Source: Garcia nutans (lineage: Eukaryota; Streptophyta; Magnoliopsida; Malpighiales; Euphorbiaceae). Taken from it: a stretch of DNA of 64,000 bases. The notes beneath the pieces were generated by a model that saw only the letters and a program-made list of their open reading frames with translations, was not told the origin of the DNA and did not search any database. The position numbers and the translations under genes were made by a program. The stretch is from contig CANTUV010000008.1 in the NCBI GenBank assembly GCA_947685225.1, forward strand, positions 31,984,001 through 32,048,000. The letters run 5' to 3'. This document shows positions 55,209 to 64,000 of this stretch, piece by piece (position 1 is the first letter of the stretch; every line of letters starts with the position of its first letter).

Positions 55209-56338
55209 AAATTGCTAAATGAATTGTGTGGCTAATGTGTTATTCCATTTTCAGAGTTTGTTGTTGGTGGCATGCCTAATATTGGTAACAATCTCTTGAA
55301 GTTAGGTTGGATTTGATCCTTGAAGCCTAATTGAGATGTTACAACCCTTGAAGCTAGGTTGGGTTGGTTCTTGAAGCCAAGTTGGGTTGATACTTAGCAT
55401 GCTTTGTTCCCCTTGAAGCTTGGTTGAACCTAATCCTTGAAGCCTAGTTGGGTTTATGATAATGACAACTGTGATAAGTAAACCAAAACATTAACTCTGA
55501 AAGTGGAATGACATATTAGTTTCTTTTGGGCCCATGCTTGTGATTGTTGATATGTAATTCTTGAATAGTGAAACAAATGAATAATGAGATATATGTTGTC
55601 TTTGCTTTAATATGTCCTATGGAGTGAGATATAATGTTATGTGATAGTTATAATACATAAGTAAATTATTGACAGTGGATGTGAATTAAAAGAACTATGT
55701 TGAATGATGAGAAATGAAAGTACAACATGAAAGTAAAATATGGATGTGAATGTAGACATTGAGAATATTTTTATGAATATCTTAATAAGTCATGGAGTTG
55801 TGATTTGTGTCAATAATATACGTGTATATGTGTATATAATAAAAACATTAGTAGAAGTATATAGGAAAGGTGTATTCAATATGGGAAAACTTGGTAAGAA
55901 AATAATGACATATAAAGTTATCATGAAAATATAATTTTTCTGTAATGTATATTTATATGAATTATTTGTATTACTAAGCTCTCGGGCTTAGCGCAGTTGT
56001 GTAATCGCGCAGGTAGTTATGCGGTTGATCTGGAAGTCCAGCTGTTATGCTACGAGAAGAGTAAAAGTGTTTCGAGACCAACTAGAAGGTGATGCATACA
56101 TGTGTGATTTAATTATATTATATTTTAAATAAGAATGAGATTATTATATACATATATAAGATCCTTGAAAGTATAATGATTTTGTAAATGTTCTTTAAAT
56201 TAATGTAATATTGTTTGAACTCGGATAAAGGTTTTTAATTTGAAACTAAAAGTGACATTCTTATACTTTATATACGTATTGTATGTATACCAGGTATATG
56301 TATAGTACTTATATAGAGTATGAGGGCGTCACAATTTT

Positions 56339-57290
56339 GATCTTCCAAGCTTCTAAAAATTGAAGGATTTCAAAGGTTCAAAAAGGATTTCTAGAGATTT
56401 CCACTTGAAAAAGTAAGTTCTTTAGCTTTTTCTTTGGATTCCCATAGAAATTTTGAATATGTGAGTTTTGAATTTTTGAAGTAGTATGTTATAATTGTTG
56501 AAATTGGTGTGTATGAAGTTATTTTGGGTAGTTATTAATGATTTTAAGGTTGGATTGAAGAAATGGTTGAATTTGGATAAAGAATGGTGAAGAGAGAGAA
56601 TTTAGGGTTATGGACTTTTAGGGTTTGAGAAATCATGGTTTTTAATTGTGCAAATTGGTTCTAAATGAGTTGTTTTGTGTTTAAACAAGTATTTTTAAGT
56701 CAAATATTGGATTTGGTTGTGTTTGGTTGGTGTTTGAGAATGGAAGTGTGATTTAGGGTTTTGGAAAATGATTTTTTTTTCAAAGTTGTTGAATTGTATA
56801 ATTTTATTGGTTTAATCTTGTTGTTTGGTGGCATAAGTGATGAATGTAAGGCTAAAATGATTAATGGATTGTGTTGGAATGGAAAACCTTTAATGGGGAA
56901 GGTTATGCCATTTTAGGGTTTTGTGTATAAGAGTGTGTTTTTGTAATGTAAATGGTTTAAATGTATTAAAATATGTATCTAATAATATAAATAAACTTAA
57001 TATATTAAAATGAATGGCCTAGTATGAGAATCCAAAGTTAAAGTAAGGTTAGCCTTAAATTTTGGATTTTTGCTTGGATGGTGTTTAATTATGATTTAAT
57101 ATTGGAAATTCCATTAAATGTGATACTAAATGATTATTTGCTATCACATTTGATTTAGGAATTGAGGGAGGTTGATTTGCTTCATCCAAGTGGTAAAGGG
57201 CAAGTTGGAAGGATGGGATTGGAGGTTGTTTTAAGCTTGTTTTGGTTGCTATTTGAGGTAAGTACAAACTTTGAATACATTGGTTATGTT
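56339..57290 (+). mobile_element. Tekay-like LTR G1, right part
   Basis: Continues the LTR interrupted at 53083. The segment GAGGTAAGTACAAACT (57256-57271) matches AAGGTAAGTACAAACT in G2 (54168-54183), showing colinearity. The border with Athila gag near 57290 lacks an LTR end. Confidence 0.55.
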
Positions 57291-58340
57291 TGCATGACAT
57301 TTAGGCTTAATGAAGATCCTTTAAACTTCATTCGTGATTTTTACACAACCTTAGATACATTCCCTTTACAAGCATTGACAAAAGATGAACTTAAAATGAG
57401 ATGTTTCCCATACAGTTTGAAGGATTGGGCAAAGGCATGGTTGATGACTTTGCCAGAAAATTCTGTAACCACATGGACCAAAGTTTATAATAAATTCATG
57501 GGAAAATTCTATTCACACCAGAAAACAAAGGAGCTTAGGGGGAGTATTGCAACTTTCATCCAATTAGATGGAGAACCAATTCATGAGACGGGGGATCGCT
57601 TCAAATCCTTATTTTTTTAATGCCCTCATCATTACTATCCACAACAATTGCTCAATCAATTCTTTTATGATGGGCTCACTCAGCAGAGCCAAAATACAAT
57701 GGATAATGTAGCAGGAGGTACAATGGGTGAAAAGACAGCTGCAAAAACTGTTGTATTATTTGAAATGTTGGGAGAAAATTCGCAGCAAAAGAGTATTGGG
57801 AAAAGGTGTAGAGAAGCATATGAGTTAAACTCAAATTCTGAAATGGCAAGGTAGTTATCAGAATTAACAAGACAAGTTAAGATGCTAAATGCAAGAGGAA
57901 GCACACCTATGCCAAGTCAAGAAACATGTGCATCATGTGGTATTATATGCCATAATGTAAATCTGTGCACTTCAAGCTTTGATCAATTCCAAGAAGGGCA
58001 AGACCAAGTATATGCCTTTGAAGGTTTCCAGCAAAGGGGTAGGAATGACCCATACTCAAATTCTTACAACCCTGGTTGGAGGAATCACCCAAATTTTTCA
58101 TGGAAGAATCAACAACATGCTCCACCTCAACAACCTTTCCAACCTTATAAAAGAGGACCTAACTTCCAAAGGCAAACTTCAAATCAAGGGCAATTAAAGA
58201 AACCTTCTCTTAAAGATAATTTGAATGCTTTCATTCAAATTAGCACTCAAAAACAAGAGATTAATAACAAGCGGTTTGACTCTTTGGAAGCCTCAATTAG
58301 CAAACCAACTTTAAGCACACCAAAAAGGGAAATTTCTAAG
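57291..58340 (+). pseudogene. Athila gag fragment
   Basis: Capsid part: LNEDPLNFIRDFYTTLDTFP, MRCFPYSLKDWAKAWLMTLP, ENSVTTWTKVYNKFMGKFY, FIQLDGEPIHETGDRFKSL, then after a frameshift near 57620 LNQFFYDGLTQQSQNTMDN and AAGGT-type linker. The nucleocapsid has the zinc knuckle CASCGIICHNVNLC (C-X2-C-X4-H-X4-C) near 57930, then GRNDPYSNSYNPGWRNHPNF. A stop at 57852-57854 breaks the frame. These are standard Athila gag motifs. It is cut at 58340 by the 3' LTR end of element I (target-side bases CTAAG) and at the left by LTR G1, so pol is missing. Confidence 0.85.
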
Positions 58341-60615
58341 TGTGAGAGGGGATTTTCGCCCCCACTTCCAGTGGAATGGTTCTTGCGACTTCGGCACTGT
58401 TTAGGCTCGGGGCCTTAGAGAACAAGGACCTAAGTCCGAAGAAAATGGAGTCACCACCCGGACAGGCCAGGAAAAAGAAAGGGGTGGATGACTCGATTCC
58501 TAAGGAATCCCCAACCCCCTAATGGGTTCAGAAAGTTGGGTACGAATGGGAAAGGTGAGAAATGGCCCAGCACCCCCACAACGCCCGGTTCATTGGAACC
58601 GGCCTCCTTTATAGGTCTTAATATTATAAAATTCTTAAATATAACAATATTATCCATATTACACACAATAATTAAAAGAAAGCATCATTATATTAAAATC
58701 AAAGCAATGTCCAAACAAAGCAAATAAATGGACACTCATCCAAGGATGGAAACATGTCCTTACATCACATGCCTAAATAGGACACCCACCGAAAGGTAGA
58801 AACATGCCCTTTACATTGGTTCTAAAATAGAAAAGCAAATTAAATTACATGATATTTAACTAATGAGGTACCCACCAAGTGGAAACATACCTCTTACAAC
58901 ATTTGGAAATCTAAATAAATTGATAAAAGTAAATAACCATTCATAATAAATAAATCATTCATCAAAAGTATCAAATATCAATAAAAAGTAAACATCCTTC
59001 CATGATAAATAAAATAAACCAAGCATTGAATTTAAATAAATTAAAGCATAAGAAATAAAACAAAGGCATGATCAAATATGGAATTGAATAAGGTAAATAA
59101 AAATCCAAATTATAGCTACTATTTCCATTTAGGGTTCTTTATCTCATGTGTTAAGGTTTTGGAATTTATAAAATTAAGCTACTGTGACTTTTTATGGAAT
59201 TAAAATAGATTGAGGTTTTATGTTTTAAAAGGTTGGTAAGACTCTTTGATTAAACAAATTAAGGTTTGAATGGTGAAATCATGAAAACTAGGGTTTTAGA
59301 CACTTTAAAATACTTTTGATTCATGGTTTTAAATGGTGATTTCAAGCTTACTGAGTAAATTTAAAATATTTATGTTTTTCTGGTTTTTAATGTTTTAAAG
59401 GATTAAGGTTTAGAAAAAGCTAGGGTTTAAGGTTTTAAAGGAGTTAGAGTTTACTATTTTAGGTTTAGAAATTGAATTAGGGTTTTAGGATTTAAAATTA
59501 GGGTCTCGGGTGATTAATTGGCTTTTAGAATTTGGAAATTAATTTAATAATTTTATGAAGTTTCATGAATTTAAACAAATGGATTAAAGTTTTAATAAAT
59601 AGAAAAAATGTTTTTTTAAAGCTTTTGAAAGAAACAGAACCAAGTTTAAACTTTTGAAAGAAATAGAATCAAATTTGGTTTTGTTGAAAAATATGTTTAA
59701 TTAGGGTTTTAAGAGTTTAAAGAAGTAAAAATAACAATTTTAAGCCTTTTGGAAAATAAACCAATGAAATAAGATTTTTGACTTTAGAAAAACTAAATTA
59801 AAGTTCTAAGATTTTAAATTTTAAAAAACACAAATTCTTAGTTTTAGCTACTGTGAAAAAATAACCAATGAATTTAATACAAACCTCCTTTTGATGATTC
59901 CTTCAAAAATTATTTTTCTTGGATGAATTAAAACAAAAAAAAGTTGTTGCCTTTTGAATTGCTTAAATCATGTCCCTGCTATTCCAAAAATAAATAAATT
60001 GAATTGCTCCTTTTCCTTCACTGATTTGGTTTCAACTTTTTCAAGCTACTGTCCAATTTTTTTTTTCGTTTTCGGCCTCCCCTTATTTGATTGCCTTTGG
60101 TCCTTATTTATGGAGGTTTCATATGGTTTATTTCTAATTAATCACGGCAAATAATATTGATAAGAAAAGGAAACCAAAACCTAATTGAATTAGGTTTCGA
60201 AAAATTTGCGTCGGAAAAATTGCGCTGCCGAAAAAAATTGCCGCAGGAAAAAATGCGCTGGCTAAAAAATCTGCCGCAGTCAACTGCGGCAGTGGGCGAG
60301 GAGCGGGCGACCATTTCGCCCACAGAAAAAATCTGCGGGAGAAATGGCTTGGGCCATTTCACCCGCAGGAAATTCCTGCCGGCGAAATGCCCATGGGCGC
60401 TCGACGATTTTTCCGACGCCGATTTTTATTTTTATTTTTATTTTTTTGACTTTTATTTGTTTATTTTTATTTTTATTAATAAAAATTAGATACTAAAGCA
60501 AAAAATTATTTAATTAAGATAACAAAAATTATTTTGGACCAATTAGACAACACAAATCATTTTGGACTAAATAAAACATATTGGACCGGACTGGGTCAAA
60601 AATTAAGGGTCTACA
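58341..60615 (-). repeat. 3' LTR of Tat element I
   Basis: 2275 bp, TGTGAGAGGGG to GGTCTACA on the plus strand. The minus strand has a TATA-like CCATAAATAAGG (about 60113-60102), a GC-rich block (60190-60420) with GCAGGAAATTCCTGC (60365-60379), three hairpins (58730-58893) and the inverted repeat CCGGTTC-ATTG-GAACCGG (58585-58602). It cuts the Athila gag gene. Confidence 0.9.
58730..58893 (-). other. Three consecutive hairpins in LTR I
   Basis: 58730-58759, 58780-58809 and 58865-58893. The first and third pair well (third: GAGGTA/TACCTC, inner CCAC/GTGG, loop TTG on the minus strand); in the second the outer stem has a G-T wobble and the inner stem reads CTACC/GGTGG. Confidence 0.7.
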
Positions 60616-60630
60616 GTTTGCCCCATGCTT
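60616..60630 (-). other. Polypurine tract of Tat element I
   Basis: The minus strand reads AAGCATGGGGCAAAC directly before TGTAGACCC. Confidence 0.75.
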
Positions 60631-60689
60631 GAAAAATCTGAAACTTTAGTGAAAGAGAGTGAAAAGCAATAAGACTTAATTTTTGAGAT

Positions 60690-61255
60690 GGTTGAGGTTT
60701 TGGGTTCTGGACCCAGTTTGAGTTTTGGACTCAAGGATAAATTCTAGGTTCTAGACCTAAGAAAAATTTGGATTTTGGACCCGGTTCGAGTTCTAGACTC
60801 AAGGGAGATTCTAGGTTCTGGACCTAAAGAAAATTTGGGTTCTGGATCCAGTTCGAGTTTTGGACTCAAGGGAGATTCTAGGTTCTAGACCTAAGGAAAA
60901 TTTGGATTCTGGACCCGATTCGAGTTCTGGACTCAAGGATGATTCTAGGTTTTGGATCTAAGAAAAATTTGGGTTCTGGACCCGGTTCAAGTTCTGAACT
61001 CAAGGGAGATTCTAGGTTCTGGACCTAAAGAAAATTTAGGTTCTGGACCCGGTTCGAGTTCTGGACTCAAGGGAGATTCTAGGTTCTGGACCTAAAGAAA
61101 ATTTGGGTACTGGACCCGGTTCGAGTTATGGACTCAAGGGAGATTCTAGGTTCTGGATCTAAGGAAAATTTGGGTTCTGGACCCGGTTCAAGTTCTGGAC
61201 TCAGGAATAATTCTAGGTTCTGGACCTAAGGAAAATTTGGGTTCTGGACTCGAGC
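60690..61255 (-). repeat. Tandem array a5 (element I)
   Basis: About eight units of about 67 bp: GGTTCTGGACCCGGTTCGAG, TTCTGGACTCAAGGGAGATT, CTAGGTTCTGGACCTAAAGA, AAATTTG. Same three-part layout as a1-a3 with a distinct GGTTCGAG variant. Confidence 0.9.
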
Positions 61256-61409
61256 TAATAATTTTTTATTTCAAAAAGTTTGGCTAATTTTTATGCATGT
61301 CTTTTTATTGCCCCTGGGTGTAAAAATATTTATATACCCGCAATTATTTGAATGATTAAAGTGAATAATTGAATTTACTATTTATTTACTATGTAGTCAC
61401 TATTTATAT

Positions 61410-61775
61410 ACTTTTACTATTCATAAATAGTAACTTCACTATTTACAAATAGTGTCAAATAGTATTTACTATTAAAAAAATAGTATTTTTACTATTTATC
61501 AATAGTAATACTATTCATAAATAGTAATACTATTTATAAATAGTAAAATTTACTATTTATCAATAGTAATACTATTCATAAATAGTAAAATTACTATTTA
61601 TCAATAGTAATATAATATCAATAGTAATACTATTTATAAATAATAACATTTATAATTCATCAATAGTAATACTATTTATAAATAGTAAAATTTACTATTC
61701 ATGAATAGTAATATTTACTATTTATGAACAGTTTTGAATTTGGTTTCTTTGCTTGCCTTTCCTCTATAAAAAGGC
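61410..61775 (+). promoter_or_regulatory. Putative PMD promoter with expanded palindromes (element I)
   Basis: About ten copies of ACTATTTATNAATAGTA-type palindromes between 61425 and 61735, followed by a TATA box CTATAAAAAG (61764-61773) about 100 bases before the ATG at 61868. Copy C has three such palindromes at the same place. The palindromes are inverted repeats, so each could bind a dimeric protein or form a small hairpin. Confidence 0.6.
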
Positions 61776-61867
61776 CACCAATCCTTCATTTTATTTCACA
61801 ATTTCAATTTCAATTTCGTAGCTCTCTCAAATTTCTTTCAATTTTAGCACATATTTTTTCAAAAATA

Positions 61868-63641
61868 ATGCATGCTTCGAGGTCGGAGACTCATTCTAAT
61901 GCTGAGTTATTGGAGTTTATTCGGTATCATGAAGACAATAATCTAGATATACTAGCCGGAATGTCGCTCCATCGCAGTTTCAATCCAAAGAGCGAGGTAA
62001 TTATTATTATTATTATTATTATTTCTTTTGTCTTTCTGTTTTGCGCTTTTTTTTATCATATATATTTTTATACTTTGTTGTTATTATTTGTTATTATGAA
62101 AAATAAATTAATTTAAGTAGATAGAATAATATGTACTTAACTGGTATTACCTTACCTGGGTCTGTGTTAGCATGATCGTTGCGTTGTTCGGGCTGGAGGG
62201 TGCATTTACAAAGCCCGACAATGGTATGATGTAGTGCATTCTCGGGTAAGGCGAATTATCCGAGATTGCGGCTTTGAGCAGTTCATCTTACAATTGCCAT
62301 CCGAAGAATATCAGATAGATCGAAGCGTAGTCTAGGTGCTTGCAGAGCGATGGCTAGATACAACTCACACTTTTCACTTGCCCGTTGGGGAGATGACAAT
62401 TGGTCCGGTCGATTTTACTGCCATAACCGACCTTCGATATGATGGTGCTCCGGTTCCTCTGACCAATGAAATTTTAATATTTGAAGAAATTCAGAAATTA
62501 ATTGGTATGGAACCATCATATAAAGGGCCTTTTAAGATAAAAATTGAGCTGATTCGTAGTTATTGGGATTAACTATGAAGGTCGGGGGGCCGGACAGTAT
62601 GCTCGAGGATTTTTATTATATCTGCTCGGGTCGACCATCTTAGGCAGCACTGAATCCTCCATTCACTTGTCAGTGTTGAGTGCCCTTTCTTATCTTAGAA
62701 TGGTACCATCTTCTGGTTGGGGTGAAGGTGGTCTCGCGTGTCTTTACCATGGTCATGATAAGCTTTGCTGAAACAAGAATTCTTTTGTCGGCTTGATGGC
62801 GGTTGTCGAGGTATTCTTTCTTCCCCCAATGTCTTTTCCACTCTTTTCTTGCATGAATGTGATCTTTATTGTTATTGTAGATATGGGCATATGAACACAA
62901 CCTCGTGAGGGTACCCGGCATTTCCCGAGAGAGAATCGGGTATCCGAGATTAAATTACTGGTTGTCTGATCGTGTGGATATTCCCGGCTCTCATCATGTA
63001 CATACTCATTGCTTTTTGTTGAGCCACTTAACCTGGGATCAGGTGAAATAACATTAGTATACTTTAAATTTTATGTGAAAGTTTTACTTACCTTATGTTA
63101 TCCTGCAGGTGAATTTGGCCTAGTGGAATCCAGAAGAGCGAGCAAACTGGTCTCCTTTGATGAGGGCTGCACTGTCTTTCCAACATTCTTGCCGAATTAT
63201 CGCTGGCCCAGTATCTAGTGGCTGGTTTCTCAGGGAGAGAGTTTATGGATGGTTTCTCAGTCCAGAGCAGCGGAGGATTCCGATGCAAATCCCGGAATAT
63301 ACTTTAAATATTATGTCGATGCCGGAGGATGCATGGTGGTCAGCCCGGTATGGTTATGGTGCCGAGTCATTTATCCATTCACCTGGTCCATTTTATGCCC
63401 GTTTTATTCAAATAAGACTCTTGAACTTTGATGTATCTCCTGTTGGTGTGCAGGAGATTTTCAACGAAAATGAGGGTAGAGATGAGGAGGAACATCACGG
63501 AGATGCAGGAGAGTCTATTCCACATCTCGGGGCCAGTACTTCTCAGGTAAAACTTTTACCACTTTTCCATTGCAACTGCTTTCCTTTCGTTGATTCTTTA
63601 ATGATTGTTGCAGGCTGTTGGCTCGTTTGATCATGAGGCTG
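61868..63641 (+). pseudogene. Antisense plant mobile domain (PMD) gene in Tat element I
   Basis: Exons 61868-61996, 62171-62810, 62881-63042, 63109-63546 and 63614 onward, with GT/AG borders matching copy C. MHASRSETHSNAELLEFIR opens it; exon 2 has WLDTTHTFHLPVGEMTIGPV and YARGFLLYLLGSTIL; exon 4 has PEDAWWSARYGYGAESF and NFDVSPVGVQEIFNENEG. The acceptor TTGTAG|ATATGGGC before exon 3 is intact, unlike copy C. A TAG in exon 2 (SVV-stop-VLAERW), a frameshift after IRSYW, a TGA after DKLC and the TAG in exon 4 (VNLA-stop-WNPEE) disable it. That last stop is shared with copy C. The gene is cut in exon 5 by an LTR at 63642. Confidence 0.85.
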
Positions 63642-64000
63642 TGTAATATCCTCATGTATGCCCTAGAAGTTTTGATTATGTTATTGTTGTTGTTGTTTTA
63701 AATTGGATTGAATGTATATGTTATGTGATAAGAAAAGAAATTGGTAAGAGAATGGTTATGTATATGTGTTTTGGGAAAGAAAAAGGGTGTAGAGAGAAGT
63801 GTATATATTGTTTATATGCTTGTATAATTAACATATACATAAGTCAAAGGGAGAGTCAATGGAAGAGAGATATTTATTTTGTGAGGGTGGAATTACATAT
63901 ATGGGCATTTAAGTTAAAAGAAAGCTAGAACAAATGGAAAAAGGGTATTTTGGTAATTGTTTAGTTAAAAACTCTTGGTGGAGATTAAAAGTAAAATTTG
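63642..64000 (+). mobile_element. Tekay-like LTR G3 (start)
   Basis: Starts TGTAATATCCTCATGTATGC inside PMD exon 5 and parallels the start of LTR G2 (AAGTTTTG, then AATGTATATGTT at the same spacing). It leaves the window, so whether this is a solo LTR or a full element is unknown. Confidence 0.65.

Larger units (their letters stand above)
53084..56333 (+). mobile_element. Tekay-like solo LTR G2
   Basis: 3250 bp from TGTAATATCCC to GAGGGCGTCACA, with a perfect duplication ATTTT (53079-53083 and 56334-56338). Both ends resemble the Tekay LTRs at 1801 and 11117 (there TGTAACATCCTCATACCC and its inverse). Contains (TAA)n 53450-53472, (GA)n 53625-53642, the palindromic CACGGCCAAG repeat (54345-54640) and a 40-bp tandem repeat (55088-55208). 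No coding region. Confidence 0.85.

Noticed and set aside
55975..56095. A tRNA-like stretch with GC-rich stems in LTR G2
   Set aside because: It does not give a cloverleaf with an acceptor stem and T-loop; equivalent sequence is an ordinary part of Tekay LTRs.
57162..57300. Start of a cellular gene before the Athila gag
   Set aside because: The sequence matches part of the Tekay-like LTR G1 rather than a coding exon; the open frame crosses an LTR/gag junction.

Overview
This window is plant nuclear DNA, very AT-rich and made almost entirely of nested LTR retrotransposons. Ty3/gypsy elements of the Tat (Ogre/Retand-like), Tekay/Del chromovirus and Athila lineages, together with plant mobile domain (PMD) genes, point to an angiosperm, most likely a eudicot; the species cannot be named from the sequence. 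I find no intact host gene, rRNA, tRNA or CRISPR array. The nesting suggests pericentromeric or other heterochromatin (inference).

Layout. 1-925: tail of a plus-strand Tat element (tandem repeat, polypurine tract, truncated LTR). 926-1800 and 13714-13756: two pieces of one minus-strand PMD pseudogene, split by a complete minus-strand Tekay chromovirus (1801-13713; near-matching 5-bp target duplication). A Tat solo LTR (2328-4255, duplication GCTGG) sits inside the Tekay 3' LTR. 13981-14591: Tat protease fragment, split by Tat element C (14592-29028, minus), which has two LTRs, a PBS, gag, protease, RT and two RNase H domains, no integrase, and a multi-exon antisense PMD gene (17896-20330) with its own TATA box. 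29029-29380: Tat LTR scrap. 29381-41735: Tat element D (plus), gag without pol, holding an Athila-type solo LTR (31901-33896, duplication ACATG) and ending in a 3.4-kb tandem array. 41736-52647: Tat element E (minus), facing D tail to tail across a single truncated LTR and interrupted by a complete small Athila-like element F (43545-49627, duplication CCCAC). 52648-57290: broken Tekay-like LTR holding another solo LTR (53084-56333, duplication ATTTT). 57291-58340: Athila gag, cut by Tat element I (58341 onward, minus: LTR, array, antisense PMD gene), which is in turn cut at 63642 by a further Tekay-like LTR running off the window.

How the parts fit together. The Tat copies share one architecture: LTR, PBS of the Ogre type, gag(-pol), a 3' region with a purine-rich tract, then either an antisense PMD gene (C, I) or a second minisatellite (D, E), then a tandem array of a roughly 67-bp or related unit next to the polypurine tract. 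The most interesting unexplained signals are (i) three consecutive hairpins in every sufficiently complete Tat LTR, with paired substitutions in the stems and a conserved internal loop, (ii) a GC-rich palindromic minisatellite (core GACACGGCCAAGC/GCTTGGCCGTGTC) in LTRs of two unrelated lineages, and (iii) antisense PMD genes driven from a promoter made of repeated TACTATTCATGAATAGTA-like palindromes and sharing the same in-frame stop codon.
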